Both the position numbers and the translations under genes were made by a program. The notes below the pieces were generated by a model, which worked only from the letters and a program-made list of their open reading frames with translations, did no database searches and was not told where the DNA came from. Shown here in pieces: positions 16,282 through 24,418 of a stretch of DNA of 29,507 nt; the first letter of the stretch is position 1, and each line of letters opens with the position of its first letter. Source of the stretch: CAYJIL01 sp964370235 (GTDB lineage: Bacteria > Bacteroidota > Bacteroidia > Bacteroidales > Rikenellaceae); contig CAYJIL010000019.1 of assembly GCA_964370235.1 (NCBI GenBank), positions 1-29,507 on the forward strand. The letters run 5' to 3'.

Positions 16282-18072
16282 ATGGTGTTAATATTTGGTG
16301 GAACAACAGAGGGACGCATTGCGGCAAGGGTATGCGATATGGCAGCCAAGCCGCTCTACTACTCTACTAAGGCAGGAGAGCAGCACATCGCAGCCTCTAA
16401 CATCACTATGGTGTGGGGCGATAAAAGCTGCAACGATATTATTAGCTTTTGCAAAGAGCACAGCATAAAGCTAATAATTGATGCTGCACACCCCTTTGCC
16501 ACTGCAATTCACCATAACATTATAGAGGCAGCAAAGGTGTTGTCTATTGCTACTATTCGTTTCGATAGACAAACCGAGAAAATTGACAGTACAGGAGTTG
16601 TATTTTTTGACTCCCTAGAGGATATTATAAAAAAGATAGAGGAGAAAAAATACCAAAAAATTCTTGCACTTACTGGGGTAAAATCCTCTGGTGCACTACT
16701 CCCACTCACCAAAGAGTGTGATATTCGCCTACGAATTATGGATAGAGCAGATTCGTGGCAACATATCAAGCAGGTGGGCTTCCCCAAGGACAAGGTAATT
16801 ATATATGAGCAAGAGAGCGACAGAGAGCTTTTTGAGAGTTTTGCACCCAATGTAATTATTACCAAAGAGAGTGGCAAAAGTGGCAATTTTCACAACAAAA
16901 TAGCACTTGCACAAAGCCTAGGGATAGAGGTGTTTGTTATATCACGCCCTATGGGGGAGGTGTATGATAGTTTGGTGTATGGTGAATATGGGCTTAGGGG
17001 TGCTATCGACAAGTTCGTGCCCGAATTCTTTGCACTAAAGATAGGATATACAACAGGGTCAACGGCAACAGCCGCAAGCGTAGCCGCCGCTACGGCATTA
17101 CTTAGCGGTAAAGCACCTAGCGAGGTAGAGATTACACTTGCTGGTGGCGAACCTATAAAAATGCCAATAGCTAAAACCTCAACCCTTGGGAGCGTAGCTA
17201 CTGCAACAGCCATAAAGAACGGAGGCGACGACCCTGACATAACACACGGGCTAGAGATAGACTCAAAGCTAGAACTACTTGGTGCAAGCAAAGAGATAGT
17301 AATATGTGGAGGCAAGGGCGTAGGACGTGTGGGGCGTGCGGGCTTGGGTATAGAGGTGGGCGATAGCGCCATAAACCCCGTGCCACGCAAAATGATACGA
17401 GACAACCTTTCAAGGGTGTTTAAAGAGTATGGTTATAGTGGTGGGGCAAAGGTAACAATATCGGTTCCCAAAGGAGAGGAGATAGCTAAGAAAACCTTTA
17501 ACGCTCGCCTTGGAATAGAGGGAGGAATATCGATACTTGGCACATCGGGCATAGTAGAGCCATTCTCAAACAAGGCATTTTTGGAGTCTATCGCAAGACA
17601 GATTGATATTGTGGTGGCAATGGGGCAAAAGTGGGTAGTGATAAACTCTGGAGCCAAGAGCGAACGATACATAAAAGAGCGATATGGCGATGCACCACAA
17701 GAGATATTTATACACTATGGCAATTTAATAGGCGATACTCTTGCACTATGCAGCCAAAAAGGAATAACAAGAGTTACACTGGGTGTAATGATGGGCAAGG
17801 CGGTAAAACTTGCCGCAGGAGAGCTAGACACACACAGCAAGCATAGCACAATGAACAAAGAGTTTATAGCCGAGCTGTGCCACAAAGCAGGATGTAGCCC
17901 CTGTGTTACCAAGAGAGTAAAAGATATGGTAGTTGCTCGTGAGCTATGGGATATTACTAATAGCAGTAGTTTTTATGAGCTACTAAGGCAACATTGCTAC
18001 AAAACATGTAGCAATATATATAAAAGTGAGTTAGAAATAGTATTAATAAAAGATAGCGGAGAGCTGGTATAA
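16282..18072 (+). CDS. cbiJD: Fusion: cobalt-precorrin-6A reductase (CbiJ) and cobalt-precorrin-5B C1-methyltransferase (CbiD)
   Basis: A 596-residue fusion. CbiJ covers residues 1 to about 245 (LIFGGTTEGRIAA at 3-15, IIDAAHPFATAIHHN at 65-79, LALTGVKSSGAL, ITKESGKSGNF) and reduces the macrocycle with NADPH. CbiD covers about 250-596 (KIGYTTGSTATAASVAAA at 253-270, GGKGVGRVGRAGL near 343, MGQKWVVINSG, and HSKHST near 518) and methylates C1 with SAM. CbiD acts immediately before CbiJ, so the fusion joins consecutive steps. The C-terminal tail has five cysteines (533, 538, 541, 572, 576), which is unusual. It starts one base after btuD. Confidence 0.93.
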   Translation: MVLIFGGTTEGRIAARVCDMAAKPLYYSTKAGEQHIAASNITMVWGDKSCNDIISFCKEHSIKLIIDAAHPFATAIHHNIIEAAKVLSIATIRFDRQTEKIDSTGVVFFDSLEDIIKKIEEKKYQKILALTGVKSSGALLPLTKECDIRLRIMDRADSWQHIKQVGFPKDKVIIYEQESDRELFESFAPNVIITKESGKSGNFHNKIALAQSLGIEVFVISRPMGEVYDSLVYGEYGLRGAIDKFVPEFFALKIGYTTGSTATAASVAAATALLSGKAPSEVEITLAGGEPIKMPIAKTSTLGSVATATAIKNGGDDPDITHGLEIDSKLELLGASKEIVICGGKGVGRVGRAGLGIEVGDSAINPVPRKMIRDNLSRVFKEYGYSGGAKVTISVPKGEEIAKKTFNARLGIEGGISILGTSGIVEPFSNKAFLESIARQIDIVVAMGQKWVVINSGAKSERYIKERYGDAPQEIFIHYGNLIGDTLALCSQKGITRVTLGVMMGKAVKLAAGELDTHSKHSTMNKEFIAELCHKAGCSPCVTKRVKDMVVARELWDITNSSSFYELLRQHCYKTCSNIYKSELEIVLIKDSGELV

Positions 18073-18085
18073 AAGAGTTTTTATT

Positions 18086-18730
18086 ATGAAAAAATTTGTT
18101 TCGTGGAGTGGTGGCAAAGATTGTTCGTTTGCCCTTTACAAATATATTAAAGCAGGCGGTAGCGACGCTACTTGTCTTTTGAACATGGTACGCAACTCTC
18201 CCAATAGTGGGCACAGAGTGAGTAATGCGCTATTTGAGGCACAGGCAGATATGCTAGGCATGAAGCTAGTGCGAGAGAATGTAGACAGAGAAAATGGCTA
18301 TATATACCACTTCGACAGGGTTATTGGTGAGCTAAAGGAGCAAGGCTACACGGGTGGTATATTTGGTGATTTGTACCTAGAGTCACACAAAGAGTGGATC
18401 GAGGAGCAGTGCCAAAGACTAGGCATTACGGCTACCTTTCCGCTATGGGGCATCGATGTTAATGATCTATACCGTGAGTTTGTAGAGAGCGGCTTTAAAG
18501 CAAAAATTATTGGTGCTGCAAAACAGTACAAAGAGATATTGGGCAAAGACCTTACAATGACCCTGCTAGACGATTTTGCAAAGTACGAAGGCTTTGATGT
18601 GTGTGGCGAAAATGGCGAGTATCATAGTTTTGTGTGGGCATCGCCACTATACAAAAGTGATATTAAATACAAAGAGACAGATAGCTATGAGAACGAAAAG
18701 CTATTTGGCATAACTCTAGACATTGCATAA
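18086..18730 (+). CDS. Dph6-like PP-loop ATPase (diphthine-ammonia ligase family), role unknown
   Basis: A 214-residue protein of the family that includes archaeal and eukaryotic diphthine-ammonia ligase (PF01902 type). The PP-loop VSWSGGKDCSFALYK is at residues 5-19 (SGGKDC, with Cys where Ser is common), IFGDLYLESHKEWIEEQC is at 92-109, and the family-specific CGENGEYHSFV is at 173-183. These enzymes adenylate a carboxylate and amidate it with ammonia. Bacteria have no diphthamide, so the substrate must differ. The gene is 13 bases after cbiJD and overlaps the next by one base, so it belongs to the cobalamin operon. The window lacks CbiA, which amidates cobyrinate. A role in amidating a corrin carboxylate is a hypothesis only. 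Confidence 0.85.
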   Translation: MKKFVSWSGGKDCSFALYKYIKAGGSDATCLLNMVRNSPNSGHRVSNALFEAQADMLGMKLVRENVDRENGYIYHFDRVIGELKEQGYTGGIFGDLYLESHKEWIEEQCQRLGITATFPLWGIDVNDLYREFVESGFKAKIIGAAKQYKEILGKDLTMTLLDDFAKYEGFDVCGENGEYHSFVWASPLYKSDIKYKETDSYENEKLFGITLDIA

Positions 18731-19233
18731 TGGAGATAGTAGTGATAAGACATGCCCAAACGCTCTCTAATGCTAGGGCTATATACCAAGGCCAACTAGA
18801 TGGTGAGCTTAGCGAAAAGGGAATTGAGCAAGCTATAACACTACAAAGAGAGCTTGAGGGTCAAAACTTCGATCTTGTGGTTAGTAGCGACTTGTGGCGT
18901 GCGGCACACACTGCACAACTATTGTTCCCCACTAGAGACGACATTGTCTACGACAAAAGGCTAAGAGAGCGACATTGGGGCGATTTGCAGGGTACACCCA
19001 TTGGCAAAGAGGTAGACTATTTTGCCACAAGCAATAACGCAGAGCCAATAGATAGAATAATTGAGAGGGTTACAGATTTTCTCTCTGAGCTAAAAAATAG
19101 ACACACAGGAAAAAAAATTGCTATCATATCGCACGGTATAACAATATCTGCCATATACTCAATTTGTGAGCAAAGAGACATTAGAGACATTAGCGTAGTA
19201 GATAACTGTTCGGTAAACATAATAGAGCTATGA
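18730..19233 (+). CDS. Histidine phosphatase family protein (phosphoglycerate mutase-like)
   Basis: A 167-residue histidine phosphatase. VVIRHAQTLSN carries the R7-H8 pair that becomes phosphorylated. SSDLWRAAHTAQ, ERHWGDLQG and IISHG supply the other active-site residues. It is the first of two such enzymes in the operon. The second (20482-21012) is the more typical CobC, so this one may act on a different phosphoester, or share alpha-ribazole-5'-phosphate removal. It overlaps the Dph6-like gene by one base (TAATG) and cobU by ATGA, so the three are translationally linked. Confidence 0.87.
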   Translation: MEIVVIRHAQTLSNARAIYQGQLDGELSEKGIEQAITLQRELEGQNFDLVVSSDLWRAAHTAQLLFPTRDDIVYDKRLRERHWGDLQGTPIGKEVDYFATSNNAEPIDRIIERVTDFLSELKNRHTGKKIAIISHGITISAIYSICEQRDIRDISVVDNCSVNIIEL

Positions 19234-19739
19234 GACAAATAATATATATTAGCGGTGGGCAACGCTCGGGCAAGAGTAGCTATGGCGAAAAGCTAGCTCT
19301 TAGCCTAAGTGACACCCCCACATATCTTGCAACAGCACGATGCTGGGACGATGAGTTTCGCAGTCGCATCATTCGCCACCAAGAGGGGCGCAGTAACCAG
19401 TGGCATAACATAGAGTGCGAGGTAAACATCTCGTCACTATCGCTAGAGGGTAAAGTGGTGTTAATGGATTGTGTTACGCTGTGGCTCACCAATATATTTA
19501 TGGACAACGAGTGCAACTCTACAAAGAGCCTAGAGATTGCAAAACGAGAGTGGGATAGCTTTTGTGAGCAAGATTTTACACTCATTGTCATTAGTGGCGA
19601 AATAGGCATGGGGGTAATACCAATGGAGAGTTCGACAAGAGCATTTGTAGATATGCAGGGTTATATGAACCAATATATCGCCCAAAATTGCGATGAGGCA
19701 TACACCCTCATTTCGGGTCTACCACTAAAACTAAAATAG
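19230..19739 (+). CDS. cobU: Adenosylcobinamide kinase / adenosylcobinamide-phosphate guanylyltransferase
   Basis: A 169-residue CobU. The P-loop GGQRSGKS is at residues 9-16. RIIRHQEGR places H50 at the position of the histidine that carries GMP in Salmonella CobU. VVLMDCVTLWLTN and VISGEIGMGVIPM are family signatures. It phosphorylates adenosylcobinamide and activates it as GDP-cobinamide for CobS, which is encoded 2 bases downstream. Slightly shorter than Salmonella CobU but complete. Confidence 0.96.
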   Translation: MRQIIYISGGQRSGKSSYGEKLALSLSDTPTYLATARCWDDEFRSRIIRHQEGRSNQWHNIECEVNISSLSLEGKVVLMDCVTLWLTNIFMDNECNSTKSLEIAKREWDSFCEQDFTLIVISGEIGMGVIPMESSTRAFVDMQGYMNQYIAQNCDEAYTLISGLPLKLK

Positions 19740-19741
19740 AT

Positions 19742-20485
19742 ATGAATATCTTATACAATGCTCTACTATTCTACTCTAGAATAAGGGTACCATCTAGCGT
19801 TGTTTGCAACAACTCTACACTATCGTCAGCATATCGCTACCTGCCTTTAGTGGGGCTTATTGTGGGGGCAATATCTGCTGGGGTGCTACTTGCCACATCG
19901 CTTGTGTTACCTAGCACAGTTGCTATAATGTGTGCTATGGCTACGCTTATGCTGCTGACGGGTGGGCTACACGAGGATGGGCTTGCCGATTTTGCCGATG
20001 GATTTGGTGCAGGCAGAGACAAAGATATGATTCTTAGAATAATGAAAGATAGCCACATAGGCACCTATGGTGTTATTGCGCTAATAATGGCTACCTTTCT
20101 AAAATTTACGCTACTTAGCTCGCTCGATGTCAATAGCCTAGCTCTTGCATTTGTTACAGCACAAGGCGTTAGTCGTTTTATGCCACTGGTGGTTATATAT
20201 ACGCTTAACTATGTTGTAAGAGATAATGCAAAAGCGGGGCACAATGTCTTGGGGCTTAGTACAAAAAATTTGGTGATAGGTGCTATTATAGGTATTGCTC
20301 CTATCTTTGTGCATGGTTATAGAGTGGCACTAATATATTTGGTGATAATGGCTGTGGTGGTAATGGTGTTTAGGGCATACCTACACAAAAAAATAGATGG
20401 CTACACAGGCGATACACTTGGTGCACTCATACTTATAGCTGAGCTTATGTTTTATATGACACTAATAGCAGATACAAAGTTATGA
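19742..20485 (+). CDS. cobS: Adenosylcobinamide-GDP ribazoletransferase (cobalamin synthase)
   Basis: A 247-residue integral membrane protein. The diagnostic LTGGLHEDGLADFADGFGAG motif with its acidic residues is near residues 72-91, and RIMKDSHIGTYGV follows, as in all CobS. It joins adenosyl-GDP-cobinamide to alpha-ribazole (or its phosphate) at the inner membrane, the final assembly step. It overlaps the following cobC by ATGA. Confidence 0.96.
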   Translation: MNILYNALLFYSRIRVPSSVVCNNSTLSSAYRYLPLVGLIVGAISAGVLLATSLVLPSTVAIMCAMATLMLLTGGLHEDGLADFADGFGAGRDKDMILRIMKDSHIGTYGVIALIMATFLKFTLLSSLDVNSLALAFVTAQGVSRFMPLVVIYTLNYVVRDNAKAGHNVLGLSTKNLVIGAIIGIAPIFVHGYRVALIYLVIMAVVVMVFRAYLHKKIDGYTGDTLGALILIAELMFYMTLIADTKL

Positions 20486-21012
20486 TATATCTACTAAGGC
20501 ACACAAAACCACACATCGAAAGTGGAATATGCTATGGGCAAAGCGATTTAGAGCTCGATCCTTGCACCAAAGACAAAGATATAGCACAGGCAATAGATAG
20601 TATTTCGCACCTTAGCTTTAGCGCTATTTATAGTAGCCCCCTAAAAAGATGCCTATATTTAGCCAAAGAGATATGTCGGGCAAGAGAAAACATTACGCTA
20701 GTGGTAGACAGCAGAGTTATTGAAACAAACTTTGGGAGTTGGGAGATGCAAAGCTGGGACGATATTCACGCTAGCGACCAAGGTAAAGAGTGGTTTGCCA
20801 ACTATCTCGAAAATAGAGCTCCGGGTGGCGAATCATTTAACGATATGATAGAGCGAGCAGATAGCTTTTTTGACTCTATCAAAGACAAGGGTAACACGCT
20901 AGTAGTAACACACGATGGCTTTATACGTGCCTCGCTAGTGAGCCAAGGTAAACTAAAAGAAATTGATGCATTTAACGAGAAATACCCTTATGGGGTGTTG
21001 AAAACAATATAG
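20482..21012 (+). CDS. cobC: Alpha-ribazole phosphatase
   Basis: A 176-residue histidine phosphatase with the features typical of CobC: LLRHTKP with the phospho-accepting H7, ICYGQSDLEL, YSSPLKRCLYLA, ETNFGSWEMQSWDDI and TLVVTHDGFIRA. It removes the 5' phosphate from alpha-ribazole phosphate or from adenosylcobalamin phosphate. It sits between cobS and cbiP, the usual lower-ligand neighbourhood. The 4-base overlap with cobS suggests coupled translation. Confidence 0.92.
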   Translation: MIYLLRHTKPHIESGICYGQSDLELDPCTKDKDIAQAIDSISHLSFSAIYSSPLKRCLYLAKEICRARENITLVVDSRVIETNFGSWEMQSWDDIHASDQGKEWFANYLENRAPGGESFNDMIERADSFFDSIKDKGNTLVVTHDGFIRASLVSQGKLKEIDAFNEKYPYGVLKTI

Positions 21013-21015
21013 ACA

Positions 21016-22479
21016 ATGAAGAGATTAAGACCTATAATGTTTGTGGGTACGGGTTCAGACGTAGGAAAGTCGATAATAAACACGGGCTTTTGTCGCATCT
21101 TTATGCAGGATGGCTACCACCCTGCCCCATTCAAGGCACAAAATATGTCGCTTAACAGCTACCCTACCAAAGACAACAAAGAGATTGGTCGTGCACAAGC
21201 TACTCAGGCAGAAGCGTGTGGCATAGAGTGCACAACTCAGATGAACCCTGTTCTTTTGAAGCCTATCTCCGAGGGTTCTTCACAAGTGGTGCTAAATGGT
21301 GTGCCAGTGGGTAATCGTTCGGCTTCGGAATACTTTAAGAAAGGAAATCGTGAGGAGCTTTTTGTTGAGGTAAAAAAGGCTTTCGACTCGCTTGATAGCA
21401 TATACAACCCCATTGTTATGGAGGGTGCAGGTAGTATATCGGAGATGAACCTTTGGGACAAAGATATTACCAATATGCGAATGGCAGAGCACGCCAATGC
21501 AGCAACTATCTTGGTAGCAGATATAGACAAAGGAGGTGTTTTTGCATCGCTATATGGCTCGATAATGCTACTACCCGAGAATCAGCGCAAGCTAATTAAA
21601 GGTATTCTTATAAATAAGTTTAGGGGAGATATTCGCCTATTTGACCAAGGCCGAGAGATAATCGAAAAAATAACGGGTGTACCAGTGGTTGGTGTTGTTC
21701 CCTACCTAAAAGATATATTTATAGAGCAAGAGGATTCGGTTATACTAGACCACCCCAAAATGGTTAGTAGCTGTGATGATGCAGATGTTAGAGTGGGTGT
21801 TATTAGGCTACCTAGCATATCTAACTTCACAGATTTTAATATACTATCGATGTGTGAGGGTGTATCGCTCAATTATGTTAAAAGCGAAGACGAAATAAAA
21901 GAGTGTGATATTATAATAATACCCGGCTCAAAGTCTACCATTTCGGATATGCTATATTTGAAGAAAAGCGGGCTTGATGCAGCCATCATACGCCACCACA
22001 AGGCAGATAAGCCGCTATATGGTATATGTGGGGGCTACCAAATTATGGGCGATACGATACTCGACCCACTCAACATCGAGGGTAGCACTAGCATGATAGC
22101 AGGCCTAGGTATTATTCCCGTTACAACAACCATAAACGAGGGCAAAATAACTCGTCGTTGCACTTTTACAATGAACCATAGTGGCGCACAAGGCGAAGGC
22201 TACGAGATACACGCAGGGCAAACCACTAGCGATGCTCCTTTGCTTGTGATGTCAAACGGGCAGAGCGATGGTTACTACAAAAGCACAAAGTGTTGGGGTA
22301 GCTATTTGCATGGCATACTAGATAACAAGAGCGTTATCGAAGATATACTATCATCGGTTGGTGTCAAAACCAAAGTCGAGAGCTACAAAGAGATGAAAGA
22401 GCGCAACTACAATCTTCTTGCCAACGCACTTAGGGAGTGTGTCGATATGGATTACATCTATAAAATAATAGAGCTATGA
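21016..22479 (+). CDS. cbiP: Adenosylcobyric acid synthase (glutamine-hydrolysing)
   Basis: A 487-residue CbiP/CobQ, normal length. The N-terminal dethiobiotin-synthetase-like ATPase domain has GTGSDVGKSI at 11-20 and KAQNMSLNSYPT at 40-51, which separates CbiP from CbiA. The C-terminal glutaminase domain has C338 in GICGGYQIMG and H432 in GSYLHGI. It amidates the b, d, e and g side chains of adenosylcobyrinate a,c-diamide. Its substrate needs a,c-diamidation first, normally by CbiA, which is not in this window. It overlaps cobD by ATGA. Confidence 0.96.
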   Translation: MKRLRPIMFVGTGSDVGKSIINTGFCRIFMQDGYHPAPFKAQNMSLNSYPTKDNKEIGRAQATQAEACGIECTTQMNPVLLKPISEGSSQVVLNGVPVGNRSASEYFKKGNREELFVEVKKAFDSLDSIYNPIVMEGAGSISEMNLWDKDITNMRMAEHANAATILVADIDKGGVFASLYGSIMLLPENQRKLIKGILINKFRGDIRLFDQGREIIEKITGVPVVGVVPYLKDIFIEQEDSVILDHPKMVSSCDDADVRVGVIRLPSISNFTDFNILSMCEGVSLNYVKSEDEIKECDIIIIPGSKSTISDMLYLKKSGLDAAIIRHHKADKPLYGICGGYQIMGDTILDPLNIEGSTSMIAGLGIIPVTTTINEGKITRRCTFTMNHSGAQGEGYEIHAGQTTSDAPLLVMSNGQSDGYYKSTKCWGSYLHGILDNKSVIEDILSSVGVKTKVESYKEMKERNYNLLANALRECVDMDYIYKIIEL

Positions 22480-23507
22480 TAGAGGGACACGGAAACGATA
22501 GGTACAACTACGGCGATAGAATAAAGATAGATTTTAGCTCAAACATAGCCTTTAATAATAAGTCGAGCCTCATTATCGAGTATATGAGCAAACACTTGGC
22601 TGCTATAAAAAACTATCCCGACCCTAGCGCACGAGTGCTTAGCGAAAAGATAGCGACTCATCACGCTGTGGCAAAGGATAATATACTAGTTGTGAATGGC
22701 TCTGCCGAGGCATTCTATATGGTGGCGCACCTACTATCTAGCAGTAAGTCAAAAACGCTTATCTTCACTCCATCGTTTGCCGAGTATGAAGATAGCTGCA
22801 AGGTATATGGTCACAATATAGATTTTATAGGTATAGAGCAGTATCACAAGGTCGATTACTCTAGGTATAGTAATGTATGGATTGGCACTCCAAACAACCC
22901 AAATGGCTTTAGGGTGACAATAAAAGAGATTGCTAATTTGGCAAAAAAACATAGCGATACTTGTTTTGTGGTAGATCGTGCATACAACGATTTATCTAGC
23001 TCAAAAGATGAAGCAGCGATGGGTACACTTGCCCCAAATATTATACTTATTAACTCGCTTACTAAGTCGTTTGGCATACCGGGCATACGTTTGGGATATG
23101 TAATAGCTAACGAAGAGTTCATCAAAAAAATTCAGAACCTAAGAGCACCGTGGAGCGTAAATGCCCTTTCGCTTGTTGTGGGAGAGTATGTTATGGATAA
23201 TTACGATAGCCTATATGTAGATATTGATGAGCTACTAGCAGAGTCTAGTTACTTGCAAACCGAGATTTCAAACATAGAGGGGATTGAGGTAATAGAGTCT
23301 GACTGCAACTTCTTTTTGTGCAAGATACAAAAAGATTGCAAGGCAGAAGAGCTACATAGCTACCTAGTACAAAAGCACGGAATACTCATTCGCAATGCGT
23401 CAAATTTTAGAGGCCTAACAGATAGGCACTTTCGCATAGCGGCACAAACAAGACAAGAGAATATACAACTTATTAAAGCACTCAGAGAATGGACAACTAC
23501 CTTTTAA
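22476..23507 (+). CDS. cobD: Threonine-phosphate decarboxylase, PLP-dependent
   Basis: A 343-residue fold-type I aminotransferase-like enzyme. EGHGNDRYNYG at the start, TPNNPNG at 138-144, VVDRAYNDL near 165 and NSLTKSFGIPGIRLGY, with K197 as the PLP lysine, fit CobD. It makes (R)-1-amino-2-propanol phosphate for CbiB from threonine phosphate. The histidinol-phosphate aminotransferase family is the nearest alternative, but the glycine-rich EGHGN start and the position just before cbiB decide for CobD. No threonine kinase (PduX or BluE type) is in the window. It overlaps cbiB by 19 bases. Confidence 0.93.
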   Translation: MIEGHGNDRYNYGDRIKIDFSSNIAFNNKSSLIIEYMSKHLAAIKNYPDPSARVLSEKIATHHAVAKDNILVVNGSAEAFYMVAHLLSSSKSKTLIFTPSFAEYEDSCKVYGHNIDFIGIEQYHKVDYSRYSNVWIGTPNNPNGFRVTIKEIANLAKKHSDTCFVVDRAYNDLSSSKDEAAMGTLAPNIILINSLTKSFGIPGIRLGYVIANEEFIKKIQNLRAPWSVNALSLVVGEYVMDNYDSLYVDIDELLAESSYLQTEISNIEGIEVIESDCNFFLCKIQKDCKAEELHSYLVQKHGILIRNASNFRGLTDRHFRIAAQTRQENIQLIKALREWTTTF

Positions 23508-24418
23508 TTGCCTTTGTGTGTGCAGTGCTTATAGACTCGTTAATTGGCGACCCATACTCTATGCCCCATCCCATTAGAGTATTTGGCAACGCAATATCTG
23601 CCACCCAAAAGAGGCTAAACAAGGGAGCATGGCGCAAACTAAGAGGTGCTATCACATGGTTTATGCTAGTTGGGCTGTGTTACGCTATCTTTTTTGTAGC
23701 AGACAAGTTTTTACAACAATATAGCATTATGTGGACAATATTCACCGCCACGTTTTGCTACTATGGGCTGAGTAACCGATGCCTTATAAACGAGGGCTTA
23801 AAAGTGGAGCGCATACTTGCAAAGGGTGATCTTGATGGTGCTCGCAAGCAGCTAAGCATGATAGTGGGGCGAGACACATCACAACTATCTGCCACAAAGA
23901 TACGTAGTGCCGTAATAGAGACCCTATCAGAGAATCTTAGCGATGGGGTTATTGCTCCGCTACTCTATTTTGTGGTGGGGGGTGTTCCGCTTATGATGTG
24001 CTACAAGATGATAAACACGCTAGACTCGATGGTGGGCTACAAAAACGAGAAGTATAAAGATTTTGGTTTTGTCTCGGCAAAGATGGATGATGTGGCAAAC
24101 TTTATTCCCGCACGCATAACAGCTCTGCTAATGGTAGTTGTATCGCTAAGTGGGCGAGCTGCAAAGTTTATCTTTAGGTATGGTAATAACCACTCTAGCC
24201 CCAACGCTGGCTACCCCGAAGCTGCCATTGCAGGAATACTAGATTGCCGCCTAGGGGGCACAAGTAGTTACTTTGGCAAACTAGTAGAAAAGCCCTTTAT
24301 TGGTGCCCGTGACAAAGAGCTAACACACCGTGATGTTATCACAACCTGCTTTATTAACGCAAAGGTAGCGCTACTTGCATACTTAATAATAATATCAATA
24401 TTTTATATCTATGGATAA
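23489..24418 (+). CDS. cbiB: Adenosylcobinamide-phosphate synthase
   Basis: A 309-residue inner-membrane protein of the CbiB/CobD family. The N-terminal LIDSLIGDPYSMPHPIRVFG is the family signature. GRDTSQLSATKIRSAVIETL, SDGVIAPLLYFVVGG, NTLDSMVGYKNEKY and RCPNAGYPEAA-like SSPNAGYPEAAIAG follow. It links aminopropanol phosphate to adenosylcobyrate, forming cobinamide phosphate. The start overlaps cobD by 19 bases and its end overlaps cobO by 8, so the order of genes follows the order of reaction partners. Confidence 0.95.
   Translation: MDNYLLIAFVCAVLIDSLIGDPYSMPHPIRVFGNAISATQKRLNKGAWRKLRGAITWFMLVGLCYAIFFVADKFLQQYSIMWTIFTATFCYYGLSNRCLINEGLKVERILAKGDLDGARKQLSMIVGRDTSQLSATKIRSAVIETLSENLSDGVIAPLLYFVVGGVPLMMCYKMINTLDSMVGYKNEKYKDFGFVSAKMDDVANFIPARITALLMVVVSLSGRAAKFIFRYGNNHSSPNAGYPEAAIAGILDCRLGGTSSYFGKLVEKPFIGARDKELTHRDVITTCFINAKVALLAYLIIISIFYIYG

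Noticed and set aside
16890..17405. A 171-codon open frame on the minus strand within the CbiD part of cbiJD
   Set aside because: It lies entirely opposite a strongly supported CbiD domain and has low-complexity Ser/Pro/Leu composition typical of antisense shadows.
21016..22479. CbiP as possible CbiA (a,c-diamide synthase)
   Set aside because: KAQNMSLNS and the 487-residue layout are specific to cobyric acid synthase.
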